Assembly: GCA_030549495.1 (NCBI GenBank)
Contig: JAUIRK010000969.1
Coordinates: 763,501 to 827,500, forward strand
Length of the DNA stretch: 64,000 nucleotides
Reading direction: 5' to 3'
Origin: Nectonema munidae
Taxonomy: Eukaryota; Nematomorpha; Nectonematoida; Nectonematidae
The position numbers were made by a program, and so were the translations under genes. The notes under the pieces were generated by a model, which saw only the letters and a list, made by a program, of their open reading frames with translations, was not told the origin of the DNA and did not search any database. Shown here in pieces: positions 10,028 to 21,349 of the stretch; the stretch's first letter is position 1, and every line of letters starts with the position of its first letter.

Positions 10028-12860
10028 ACAAGGACTCATCATCATCCATTCGCTCTAATGTGCAGGTCTTTGTCCTGGCGAGCCAAGGTCGACCTTGAAT
10101 TTGCAGCGACGTCTCCATCTTCGTTTCATGTCAGCATCTTCAATCTTCAGGTTCCTTTTCTTCATGTCTTCTTTAACAGCATCTTCCCATCTTTTTTTCG
10201 GTCTTCCCCTCCTCGCTTGTCCAGTGATGTTTTCATCCCATAGTCTCTTCGTTAGTATGAATCCATTCTCTCTAAGTGTCCTAGACAACGGAGTCTATGC
10301 TCTTCCAAATACTGCTCTATATCTTCCACCCCTGTCATTCTTCTAATCTCTTTGCTTCGCGCTTTGTCCAGTAGAGTTTTGCCACACATCATTCGTAACA
10401 TCTTCATCTCAGCAGACTGCATGCGTCTCACTTCAACCTTCTTCATTGGCCAACACTCTGCTCCATAACACATAACACTCCTTACACACGATTTGTATAG
10501 TCTTCCTTTTAACTTCAATGGCAAAACTCTGGCGCACAGTACGCTAGCAATATCATTAAACTTTTTCCAACCAGCTCTAATTCTTGACATCACCGTTTTT
10601 TCAATTTCGCCATCTCTTGTTAGAACATCACCCAAATAACAAAACTCCTTTACTACTTTGAATTCATCTTCACATTGTTTAACGAAGCCTTGATCTTGCA
10701 CAATTTCATGATTTATCTTACAACTGGGACATATGAAATTTTTCGCTCTGCTCAATGGAACAGATAAGCCTGAACATCTCTAATGAACCCATAATTCGCA
10801 TTTCACGCATTGAATAGCATTCCTAACTACTCTGCTTCCACACACACAACACGGATCGATAGCACTTACTGAGTCAAAACATTTTCTTGTGACGACGTTC
10901 ATTGCTTTCGTTTTTGCAATATTTACCTTCAAACCTTTGCTTTCTAAGGTTTCTTTCCAACAACTGTACTTGTTTTCAACGTCTTCCCAACTGCTGTCAA
11001 TCAATATCAAATCATCAGCGTAAAGAATTTCTCTCATGTTCTTGGATATGTTTTCTGCCAGTGCATCCATCACAATCGTGAAAAGAAGTGGACTGAGAAC
11101 GCGGCCCTGGTGCACTGCAACTTTAAGTTCGAACCACCCTGATTTCTCCTTCGATTTGTACTGCAGTTTCAGTCTGTCTATACATTTCCATCACAGCTTT
11201 AATTTCACATTCCATTACGCCTTTCTTCCTTAATGCCCACCAAATTACCTGTCTAGGAATACGATCAAAGGCTTTCTCAAGATCTAAGAACAGTATGAAC
11301 AACTCCTTCTCCACGTTTATATGCATTTCCATCAGCTGAGGAACGCCAAAAATAGCATCAATGGTACTTTTGTCGGGCATGAACCCCATTTGAGTCTCGC
11401 TGATGTTGACTCTGCTTCTTATTATTTTCTCAAAAACTCGCTCTATCACTTTCATTGAGTGTTCGATCAATTTGATGCTTCTGTAATTATGGCACTCTTT
11501 GTGATCGCATTTGCCCTTCTATATTGGTATCAAAAAGCTTTTTCTCCAACTTTCTGGCATCCTTATTCCTTGTATCATATCATTACCTACTCTGGCCAGT
11601 TCATTTTCTAATTTGCACAGCTGTAGAGCTTCTATCGGTACACCACTCGGGCCGGGTGCTTTATTCTTCTTCATTTTCAACAAAGCTTGTACAACTTCAT
11701 CGAAAGAAATTTTATATACGGGTCATTTGGCTCAGCTTGCAACTTTTTGTTCCATACATGTTCTGTATTCAACAGATCTTCACAATAATCTTTCCATAGA
11801 TCCAACCTATCAGGCAAGCGTAACTTCAATTCACCACTTTGATTTTTCATGCAGGGATTTCCTATAACATCTCTTTTGTCTATATCGCTTGTTCTGGCCA
11901 TGCGAAACACATGTCTCATCCTATTTTCCATTTTCATCTCTTCAATCTGTTTTGCTTCGTCACTGGCTTCATCGTGCATCGCTTTTGCAATTTCCTCCAT
12001 AAAAGATATTTTTCCTTCTTTTCTTTCACAGCGTTTTGAACATTCTCTCGATTCCACCACCACGTTGCTTTCCTTACACATTTTTTTGATTTTCCACAAA
12101 CTTCTTTCATTATTTTTGATACTTCGCCTATGATTTGATCTCATTCAGCACTTTTGTCAACGCAACATTTGGCCCTTTCAATCATCGCTTCTTGTACTTT
12201 AGCATCTTTCAACATCCATGTCTTAATCACACTTCTTTTCATTTTTTGAATGCTTCCTATATCAAAAGGCGGTGTTGTGACAGGATCATTTCACCTGGGA
12301 TAGCTTTAATGTTTTTGACTTTTTCATTTTTTCTGACAAGGATATAGTCAATCACTGTTTTATGACACCCAGACTCATAGGTAATCAATTTTTCCACATC
12401 TTTCTTAAACCAGGTGTTGGCAATCTTCAATTGGAAGCTATCAGCAAAATCCAGCAATCTTTCTCCGTCAGCATTTCTTGTTCCAAAGCTGAAACCACCA
12501 TGTACATCTCCATAATCGTCACAATCTTTTCCATGTCCATTAAAGTCACCTAATATGACACACTTCCCTTCACCTTCAGCATCTCTCTACTCAAACTAGC
12601 GTAAAAAGCCTCTTTTTCTTCTCTTTCCAGACGGCTCCGTGGCGCGTAAACAGATAGCATTGTCACAATCTCTTCTCCAACAGCAACTTCCATAGTTATT
12701 ATCCTATCACTCACACGTTCCATAGCTATAACTTTTTACGCCCATTACATGCTTACCATAAATCCAACTCCTCCTTTTTGTTATTCTTTCCGCTCCAGTA
12801 TAACTTGTAATATTTGTCATTGCCTCTAACAATTTTGGTTCCCGGCATTTACAGCATTGG
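10028..12860 (-). mobile_element. RTE-clade LINE, near full length, broken
   Basis: Read on the minus strand, the parts are in LINE order. The endonuclease has YWSGKNNKK near the 5' end, ERVSDRIITMEVAVGEEIV, VYAPRSRLEREEKEAFY, GDFNGHGKDCDDYGDVHGG at about 12495-12552, then ITYESGCHKTVIDYILVRKN (about 12320-12380). This is the RTE/BovB-type endonuclease also seen in CFDP2. After a linker, RT follows: GFMPDKSTIDAIF, LDLEKAFDRIP, HQGRVLSPLLFTIVMDAL, ILYADDLILIDSSW. Then a Cys finger (CCVCGSRVVRNAIQC), FCYLGDVLTRDGEIE, YGAECWPMK, and a tail ending GRPKKRWEDAVKEDM. The 3' end carries a short ATGATGATGA tail near 10030-10045. The open stretches shift frame several times, so it is inactive. Confidence 0.85.
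10055..12457 (-). pseudogene. RTE LINE ORF2 remnant (endonuclease C-term, RT, C-term)
   Basis: Main open pieces, 5' to 3' on the minus strand: 12457-12257 (endonuclease C-terminus with ITYESG and the QHRLL end), 12144-11677 (linker), 11470-11123 (RT fingers/palm through AFDRIP), 11115-10780 (palm with ILYADDL and the Cys finger), 10755-10252 (thumb region, FCYLGDVL) and 10288-10055 (basic C-terminus). Neighbouring pieces are in different frames, so at least four frameshifts separate them, plus a stop just before GDFNG. The YADD active site is intact in its own piece. The family's role is target-primed reverse transcription of its own RNA. Confidence 0.8.
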
Positions 12861-12924
12861 AGTAAATCCTTAGTAAAATGACTTTAGAATTAAATCAAGA
12901 AGCCAGGCGTAAATAGTTTTATAA

Positions 12925-12976
12925 GAAAAATCCCCCCCCCCCCCCTCCCCAATAATTTTGAGGATGTACGCCCCTG
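12925..12976. mobile_element. detached hAT-type terminus
   Basis: A poly-C run is followed by AATTTTGAGGATGTACGCCCCTG. This is the reverse complement of the CAGGGGCGCACATCC start of the large element that begins at 13486. A matching left end for this fragment was not found, so it looks like a truncated member of the same family. Confidence 0.5.
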
Positions 12977-13734
12977 GGAAGTTATAGTCTTTCGGCCAGA
13001 AAAAGTAAAAAGTGGACTGTCAAGGCTTGGAGTTTTGTTAGATAAAGCAAAAGTTAATGGTGGAACTGTTTTGGTTTAAAAAATAAAACTGATCTGACAA
13101 AAATTGACCCGTTCTCTTTTGAAATCAAACACTTTTCCCTTACATAAAGTCGAAACCCACTTTCGGACTTTCAAGCAAATTAAGATCGAAAATAGATAAT
13201 CTATTGTTCTGGGTTCCAAAATTGTAGCTTTAACGTTTATTTGAAGAAACGGAATCAGCTAAGCGATGAATAAAATGTACAAAACTCATTTCAGGAAGAA
13301 ATTACAAGCATCTCAAAGATCAATTAAAAAAAATCAAAAAACGTCAAAAATTTTGTTTTTCATTTTTATAATTTGTAAATAATTTTTTTGCGGAAATGTA
13401 TATCCTTTTTGTTGTGAAAAATTAACAAATAAACTTTTGTTTAATTTATGTAAAATCGATTTTTTTTTATTATATATTAGGGGATCAGGGGCGCACATCC
13501 TCAAAATTAATGGGGGGGGGGGAGGCGAAATTTTTTTCTTGCAATAAAAATAATGGTCTGGAAATACCACGGGAGACCAAATATTCAAGCAATCCTTTAA
13601 AATAGAGTGTATTCAGCGCATACCTAAAGTCATAAATTAAAAGGACTACTTTATAATTTTTTTTACAAAATCGGTGAATTTAAATACTATACTTCCAGCG
13701 AAAATATTTTAATTAAATTTGCATATCGAATATA

Positions 13735-14299
13735 GTGCGCAGAAAAAATGCCCCCAATTAAAAAGTAGGAAAAAATGCCCCCAATTAAAAAGTAAGAAAA
13801 AATGCCCCCAGTAAAAATGCCCCAACACAAAAAATTTCAAAAAATTATTAATTAAAATTTTTAAAAAAGATATGTCAAATAAAGATTTTTTGTAAAAAAA
13901 AAAAGTTAACTTTTCACTAAAACATTTAAAATTTAATTAAAGTAAACTAAAAAACTCACCATACGACAATTTTTTAAATACAAATTTTTTTTTTATAAAA
14001 CAGCAAATATTTTTGGACTTTGTGTGTATCAGAACACTTTCTAAATATAATTTGTATTTTAACTGATTTTAAGAACACATTCCCAAAAAATCTGCACCTT
14101 TGCTATTGTTTTAAAGAACTTTATAAAGAAAAAACCTTATAGATTAAGAAATTTTACCTTTCAAAACGGTACTAAATAAAAATATTTATATAATTAAAAA
14201 AATCCTGAAAATCAAAAATTAGGGGGCATTTTTCCTACTTTTTAATTGGGGGCATTTTTTCCGGGAGTATTTTTTCTGGGGGCATTTTTACCTACAACC
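13735..14299. mobile_element. MITE with long GCCCCC-rich inverted ends
   Basis: Left part repeats AAAAATGCCCCCAATTAAAA twice and then a shorter AAAAATGCCCC; right part carries the inverse (TTTTTAATTGGGGGCATTTT). Flanks are a perfect 10-bp direct repeat ATCGAATATA (13725-13734 and 14300-14309). A target duplication of 9-10 bp suggests Mutator-like or foldback mobilisation. Interior is AT-rich without coding sequence. It sits inside the 13486-18948 element and is therefore younger than it. Confidence 0.75.
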
Positions 14300-14815
14300 A
14301 TCGAATATACACTAGTTTAAAAAAATCCAAAAATGTTAGGGGGTGGAATAGGCTTTTCATTTGAAAAATGAAGTAGTCTACCAGGCACATTACAGGAATT
14401 GATGAAAGGATATTTGATTCATAGAGAAAACAAATAACTGAAGGTTGGATAGTTTTATATGAGTGAATGTAGTCAAAGGCAAAGAGTCTACTAGACACCC
14501 TGCGATGTTTATATGAAAAAATGTGATTGATTCAGGGGCAAGGGTATAAAACAAAGTTATAATTGTGCAAACAAAAAATTAAGATCGCATTTTTTCATTT
14601 TACTCAGCATCATTCAAAAATAGTTTAAAAGCTAAATTGATACAAGCTACAAAAAGTAAAATAACTGTTAACATTTTGCAATGATTTGCCTTTTATAATA
14701 ACTTTTAAGGAAAAAAAGTCTATCAGAAAAAGTTATAGAGCTTCAACAAAAGCTAAAAAAATTTTAGAGCATAACTTAAGTTTTTTGAAAACTAATTTGA
14801 CGTATCCCCTACAGC

Positions 14816-17258
14816 TAGTGTTGCACACAGACACGAAAATTTGGTTCGAACGAACACGAACAAACTCAAGCTATAGTCGAACGGACACGAACAATAACGG
14901 ACACAAGCGAACATCATATACTAGTGAATCTTACATACGGAGACAGACTCATTCACTCACACGCACACTCACACAACAAACACATACACACACAAACTCT
15001 AAAATGTTGGCATATATAACCAGCATACATTGACAATCACAATGCTGTTTTATTTCAGATGTGTTTTTCTATTCATGCAAAGTTGAAGATTGTCATTGAG
15101 ACCATTTGTCATTTTTCACACCAAACTTCTGCATCGATTAACATCTAACTTTCATATTGATTTATACCTAAACTAATGAGTATCGTTAAAATAACCAAGG
15201 ATGAAGAAATAGTTAATCGTTTGTTCGATCCAGAGGGGCAACAAAGACGAGAATTGTGGCAGTTTATCAAACTTTTGGCTCCAACCGATGAGAAAAAGAA
15301 GTGGAAGTGCCAAAAAACAATCAATTATTCCGTGGGTACTTCAAAGCAAATATTGCGACACATGGAACAAAATCATTCAGAAGATCTGGGCACTAATTCC
15401 TCAACAAAAAAGTGCAGCTTCCAACAGCAAACAATTCAAAAAGCGTTCAAGAAATTGAAGCCAGTGAATGAATTATCGGCTCAAAAAGGTCATTTTCTTC
15501 TTTTGAAATGGATCGCTAAATCCTACCGGCCTTTGTCAATTGTTGAAGATCCAGGATTCATTGAATACAGCAATTTTTTAAATGCATTGGAACAAAAATA
15601 CACGCTGCCTTCTCATACAACAATAACAAGGCGCAGTACATTTGCAGATACGCTTTTTACATCAAGTCCATGATCCAAAAAGAATGTGATTATTATTCAC
15701 TTACAAGTGATATTTGGACATCAAGAACATCTGAAGCATATATTTCGTTGATGCTTCATTACATCACTGAGGATTTTGTTATGAAAATCGTTACGTTGAG
15801 ATGTGCTCCGTTCAGTGAAGTAAGACACACCGGTTCCGAAATTGCAAACATCGTGAAGCAGTCGGTAGAGGATAGCAAACATGTCCTTAGAGAATATGGT
15901 TGTTTATGTCACTGATAACGCATCCAATGCAGCAAAATCAGCGCGAGAATTGGGTGTAAATCACCAAGGTTGTGTTGCTCATTTTCTAAGTTTGATTGTG
16001 TAAAATTTTATTCGGTGGAAGGGTGAGAGTAAAACAGCTACCGACATTGTTTCCAAATGTTTAAAGGAGATTGCAGACGCTATTGAAATACTCCAAGAAT
16101 ATGCTAAATATTTCAGTAGTAGCATAATTGGATTTCAATGGTTGAAAAAATTCATGGAACGGAAAAATCAGCCACCGAAGAAGATTCCGTTAGATGTTAT
16201 TACTCGTTGGAATTCAACTGTACACATGTTAAAAGTATGCTTGGACATTAGATTGCATTTGGATGCGTTCTGTTCATTTATCCAGACGGAAGAAGGTCGT
16301 GCAGCTTTTTCAAACTGCGTCAAAATTATACAAATCACACATAAGCAGTGGTTTCTATTAGAAAATGTTTGCTGTATTTTACAACGCTTTGATGAAGCAA
16401 CAGAAGCGTTGTCGGGGGAAAATTATCCGACGTGGTCCTTAACGCTGCCAGTATTAAGAATGATCAAGATTCATTTGATTGAATACAAATTTTTACAGGG
16501 AGTTTCCCGCACTGTTTGGTACGAGGATGCTGATGATACGGTAGAAGCATTCCAGAGAGAAGTTTTAAATGAATTTACAAGCCGTTTTCAAGGGTTACAG
16601 ATTTCGCTGCTCTGGACAATATAGCTGGATCCAAGACTAACAGGGATGAATGGCTTTTCTATAGAAGAGCGCTACACCGCAAAAGAAGAGCTTCTAAATC
16701 AAATGAAAAGTGTCACACCACAACTTCTTCATGTGGAGAAACATAAGTATCGTGATGATGCCGGTCCTTCAAGGACAAATAACGCCTTGCTTGGAGACAT
16801 TTTCTCCACACCAGGAAGCGATGAAATGATGAAGGAAGATTGTTCCGATGAAATTGAACTGGAAAAATATTTATCGCTATGCAAGCAATCAAAAATACTT
16901 GATCCGCTTCAATGGTGGAACGCCAATCACGATACTTTTCCTGTATTGGCTTGGCTGAGTCGAAAGTGGATGTCCGCTGTTTCTACAAGCGTGTCATCAG
17001 AACGTTTGTTTTCACGAACAGGTGCAACTGTGACTTCAAGAAGAGCGAGGTTGAAGGATGATAACGTTGAAATGTTAACATTAATTCATGATAACATTAA
17101 GTTTATTTCATGAGTCCTTATATTATTAATAAATTTTATTTTTACAATTTGTTCGTTTTTGTCCGTTACCAAAGATTTTCAATTATTGGTTCGAACGGAC
17201 AAACGAACGAACGGCAACGGACGTACTCGAACGTTGTCCGTTGCCGTGTGCAACCCTA
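14816..17258 (+). mobile_element. hAT transposon, complete ends, broken transposase
   Basis: Ends TAGTGTTGCACAC (14816) and, reverse-complemented, TAGGGTTGCACAC (17258) are inverted repeats. The flanks CCTACAGC (14808-14815) and TCTACAGC (17259-17266) agree at 7 of 8 positions, the hAT target size. Subterminal zones on both sides are packed with CGAACGGACA-like repeats, which in hAT elements are transposase binding sites. The 2443-bp element encodes one BED-finger/hAT transposase (see 15176-17113). It lies inside the 13486-18948 element. Confidence 0.88.
15176..17113 (+). pseudogene. BED-finger hAT transposase, broken
   Basis: Reading order: an N-terminal BED-like segment (WKCQK.., then RHMEQNH), then LPSHTTITRR, SLTSDIWTSRTSEAYISLMLHYI (RNase H-fold start with the first Asp), VTDNASNAAKSARELG, and WNSTVHMLKVCL. 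It ends with the C-terminal hAT dimerisation block PVLAWLSRKWMSAVSTSVSSERLFSRTG. These are ZBED-like hAT features. It is inactive. There are frameshifts near 15660 and just before the VTDNASN block (about 15890), a TAA at 16001-16003, and a TAG at 16622-16624; about four breaks in all. Otherwise the codons are well conserved, so it died fairly recently. Confidence 0.88.
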
Positions 17259-17656
17259 TCTACAGCATACTCTATGGGTGGCATGGCAGGTTGGTTGAGA
17301 TGATGGACATAGCACGGAAGCCTCTGAATTCGATTACTCATCGATACGAATTTGTTCATAGTTTGACATAAGCGGTACATCAGTGCATGGTCAATGAAAA
17401 TACATCCGTTGCACCTTACCTTTTACTCAAAATTGAAAAATTTGCTACATAATTAACATAAGAGAGAAAGGAAACAAAATAAACTAATAAAGCAATTTTC
17501 ACTATTTTAAAATGGAACCGTCTGTTCTCAGAATAATTTCAAAATAATAGGAGGCATAAAGAATTAGAGTTTATTTGATATTTTCAAGTTTTTATAAGCA
17601 GCAAAAGCCAACATTTAAGTAGCTAGCCCTTATAATTAAAAAATTATTTAAATAAC

Positions 17657-17889
17657 GGTCGATAGACATTTCGCCCCATATACAATTTGCCCCCTGACAA
17701 AGTGTCTTAGTTTATTAGTTCATCCAACTTTGCTTATTATATGTGTAAAATTATTAAAAAAATTTATATTCTTGTTTATTTTATCTCTATTAAATTATTT
17801 CAAAATAATCAATTTATCTCTTAATTTTTTAGAATTGTCCATGGGACGAACTGTCTTATGAAAATAATGGGGCGAAATGTCCGAGGACC
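17657..17889. mobile_element. short MITE with ACATTTCGCCCC ends
   Basis: Left end GGTCGATAGACATTTCGCCC and right end, reverse-complemented, GGTCCTCGGACATTTCGCCC are inverted repeats of about 24 bp with few mismatches. Flanks TAAATAAC and AAACTAAC match at 6 of 8, a decayed target duplication. No coding content; nested in the 13486-18948 element. Confidence 0.65.
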
Positions 17890-18380
17890 AAACTAACATA
17901 AATCAAAGTATACGAGAAAAGAAAATCATTGCGTTTTTTTTAATATTTGTCTATAAATAAAATTCTGACAGCTGTCATAAATAGATCAAGTACATTTTTA
18001 ACAACTGAAACATTTTGTTTCGATATTATATAACAATTTTTTTTAAAAAAAGTGATTTGATTATGTACAGTGTTACTTATAAAATTTAACAATCGAACAT
18101 TATAAAAAATATCTCTGCTAAAATATTAAGCAAATAGACTATTCTTGCTTTTAAACTGAATAGATAATCAAAATATTCATTCCCAAATAACTATTGAAAA
18201 AAATTTCTTGACTTGAAAAAATTAAAGTTTTCAAATGTTACAAAATGTAGCAAACGTAGTGATAAAGATTAAGTGACTTGAAATAAAATTCTTAGCGCGA
18301 GTCTAACAATATTTATTGATATAAAATTGTAACGATTGAAAACTATTTTAATTTAACTCTAAATGCAAATTAGACAGAAG

Positions 18381-18579
18381 CAATGGTGTAGCCAAAAAAA
18401 AGTTGATAGAAGGGGCACAATTTAAAAACAAAAAACTTGCGCAACATTATTTATACTTTCTTGATCCTTTCATTGGAGAAATTTTCAAAAACTGATATCG
18501 CATGAGATGCATAGTGGCACCATGCGGTACATAAGAGTGTGGGCACGGCCCCTCATGCCCCAGCCTAGCTACGTCACTG
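18381..18579. mobile_element. hAT MITE, CAGTGGCGTAGCCA family, diverged
   Basis: Ends are CAATGGTGTAGCCA and, reverse-complemented, CAGTGACGTAGCTAGG. Flanks GACAGAAG (18373-18380) and GAGAGAAG (18580-18587) match at 7 of 8. The same family has a cleaner copy at 20010-20159. Confidence 0.75.
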
Positions 18580-18956
18580 GAGAGAAGAGGGCTTGAATGA
18601 AAGAAGAGAGCTTGAATGAACTTGAGTGAGTTTTAGCAGAGAAAGCGGAAGAGAAAAACAGAGGAGAGAGAAAGAGAAATAGAATCACTGTGACAGAAAA
18701 TGAGAAAATCTAGTGGATCATCAACATGTGTTTGCTCAAAAATACTACAAAGAGGAGACATTGTGATAAACATTGCTTACTTATTGTGTGCATATTGAAG
18801 CAATGGATTATTATTATATAGCTCTCACGTATCGTCTGTAAAATATGTTCGATAGGAAAAATGCGATCATCATACATGTTTTATAAACAAGCAGCAACTC
18901 TTACTTATAGAAAGTCATTTTCGCCCCCCCCCCGGATGTGCGCCCCTGTAGGGGAT

Positions 18957-20009
18957 AACTTATCATCATATAACATCATGAAGTTATTATAACTCACCGA
19001 GGTTATAATACTAAAAACTTGCTTAGTTTGGAATTAATCTAAAAGTAAAAAGTAGGTTAGAGTAATTACTCCTTTTGATAGATTATACGCTTGTAAATTA
19101 TTTATAAAATTATATATGAATTGTGAAAAATAATTGATCAATTTAACTGAAATGCAGGTATATACGGGTTTCATATGCAGATATTTTGTTCCCCTATCTT
19201 TGTTGCCATAAAAAATATCTGGTCAAATATAAAATGTCTTTACATTGTTTAGAAAAACAAATTACTAGAATCACTTAATGAAAAGGTATATTAAGAGCCT
19301 TTTTAAGTATTCTTGCACTCTCCAAACAAAATTGAAATTATCATTAGATATTAATTTGTTATTCAAAAAAAGTCAAAAAAGGATTACAAAAAATATTTTT
19401 TACTAAACTTCATATTATATTTTTAGGATCCATCATATTCATTCCCTAAAATAGGGTTAATAAGAGAAGATATATTAAAAAGTGGAGAAGTGGGGGTCGA
19501 AAAATAACCAAAATTTGGTTAACATCATTTGTGAACGCTCCTTAAGGAGAAGATTTTAAGTAAAAAAAGAAATAGGGATTTTTTTCTAAATTGAATAGAA
19601 GAGAAATATATTGGCGAAAATCGTAAAATTAGCAAAAAATTAATACAACCACAATTAAAATAATTAAATTATTTTATTCTTACTTTAATATGTGCCATTG
19701 AGTCAAATACTATAGCTAATAAATTTTCTGAGTGAGGCTAGAACAATAAACTTTTTTAACTAACCTTATTTTTTAGCACATGAAAAACAAAAATTTTTTT
19801 ATTTTAGGAAGGGAAAAAGTTTTCATGACTCAATATTATTTCTAATTATCGAATATCTTTTTGACAAGACATGTACATATAATAAAAAACATAATACTAA
19901 CGTACAACATAAGTTTAATTCAAAAAAAAATGGTTGAGGAAAAGAAAAAAATCCATAAACAAAGCAATGAAGTTACTAATAAGTTATGAAATACTCTTAA
20001 ATAGTTAAA
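18957..20009. other. AT-rich spacer, nothing recognised
   Basis: No coding frame, inverted ends or tandem repeat that I can support. Confidence 0.4.
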
Positions 20010-20159
20010 CAGTGGCGTAGCCAGAGGGGACAGTGCCCCCCCCCCCCCCCCCAAAATACCTTTTCTGCCCCCCCCCCCCAAATAATTTTATTTCCAATAT
20101 GCTTGCCCCCCTAAATTCCTTGCATGCCCCCCAACTTCCATTTTTTGGCTACGCCACTG
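20010..20159. mobile_element. 150-bp hAT MITE with perfect ends
   Basis: Perfect 14-bp inverted ends CAGTGGCGTAGCCA / TGGCTACGCCACTG and perfect 8-bp target duplication TAGTTAAA (20002-20009, 20160-20167). The interior is C-rich with runs of up to about 18 C, which is odd in this AT-rich DNA. It is non-coding. Confidence 0.93.
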
Positions 20160-20167
20160 TAGTTAAA

Positions 20168-21194
20168 TAATTCTTCGAACATGTAAACTTTTCGATTGGA
20201 TAATCTAAAAGTTATAAGACAAGAAATTTTGCAATGAAATTGTTTAGGTTTATTATTAGAAAAAACATGCTAAAACTAAGTGCACAGAATTTTAAATATA
20301 TAAAGTATACAATTCAATTATTTGATAAGGTTTTAAATTATAAATTAATTAAAAAAATATAAATATCATAAAAAAAACATTTAGGTATTGAATATTCGGT
20401 AATTTAAATTTAAACTAAGTCATAAACCAAAGAGTATATCTTTTGAATTTATAAAATACTATTACTTATAAGAAAATATTTCAAATAGGAGATTATGAAT
20501 TTTTAATTTATAGACATTAAAAAAAGGAATTATTAGTACGAAAATATAAAAAGAAATTCGAAAAAAAATTCTAAAAAAAGTTAAATATTAGTTTTATATT
20601 TGATAAGTATTTATATCATTAAAAAATTAAATATTATTAACTTTAATAATAATTCATTTAGTAATAATGTTTGCTATTGCTAGATATGACACAAGCGTAT
20701 TTTTGCATATCAAATTGAAATAAAACATACCCTATCATAAACAAACTCTCGTTTAGTTAAATAAAAGTACTCAACGAAAACTTCACATTAATATTTAATT
20801 CCTTGTAACATGCTGCCCCTCTAAACTCATTAAAAAACAACATAAATAATCTAAAAAATTTTCAAAAAAATTTCATGTGTAAAATCTCTTCATTTTTTTT
20901 TACTTATTTTTTTTGTAGGTTAAATTTTTGCTTATTTTTATTTATATGTACTATATATTAATACTCTAAAAATTTAATTAAATTCTTATAAATTTTCAAG
21001 ATCAAGCGCATAGTTAAGGTGACCAGACGTCTAGAAAATTTTCTGAATTTTCTCTGGTGCTTATCTTTTCATGATTTAATATCAAAATAGATGATTTAAA
21101 ATCAAATAATAAAATCCTTTCTTCTATATCACCAGTGGGGGGGATGTATCCCCTCACTAAGAAATAAGGCTAAAGAAGTTAAAAAATATTTTAA
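20168..21194. other. AT-rich spacer, possibly decayed element
   Basis: Nothing codes. Bases near 21150-21206 are probably the severed left arm of the MULE-like fragment seen at 26329-26445, since the LINE between them carries a 12-bp target duplication. Confidence 0.35.
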
Positions 21195-21349
21195 ATAGAA
21201 TTAAGGTAGGTAGGTAGGTAGGTAGGTAGGTAGATTTCAAAGCACTTTCCAGCGTGAGCTGATATGCTCGCGTAAGCTTGAGAGTTGGTTAAGGAAGATG
21301 CAGATGTTGGTAGAGATAGGTTGTCCTAAAAGTAGAAGAGAAAAGCAGA

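Larger units (their letters stand above)
13486..18948. mobile_element. composite hAT-type element with four nested insertions
   Basis: Left end CAGGGGCGCACATCC (13486-13500) and right end GGATGTGCGCCCCTG (18934-18948) are perfect 15-bp inverted repeats. They are flanked by identical 8-bp target duplications TAGGGGAT at 13478-13485 and 18949-18956. CAGGG ends and an 8-bp duplication indicate hAT superfamily. Removing the nested insertions (13735-14299, 14816-17258, 17657-17889, 18381-18579) leaves about 2 kb with no recognisable transposase, so the host element is non-autonomous. Poly-G/C runs lie just inside both ends. Confidence 0.85.

Noticed and set aside
12880-12976. complete MITE with left end CAGGCGTAAAT
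   Set aside because: The supposed left end lacks the CAGGGGCG start and the 8-base flanks do not match, so only the right terminus is kept.
14939-14997. CA-rich microsatellite as CRISPR-like or regulatory array
   Set aside because: It is a simple imperfect CACA repeat in the hAT subterminal zone.
18588-18690. purine-rich GAGAGAA tract as a regulatory element
   Set aside because: Low-complexity; no evidence for a nearby gene to regulate.
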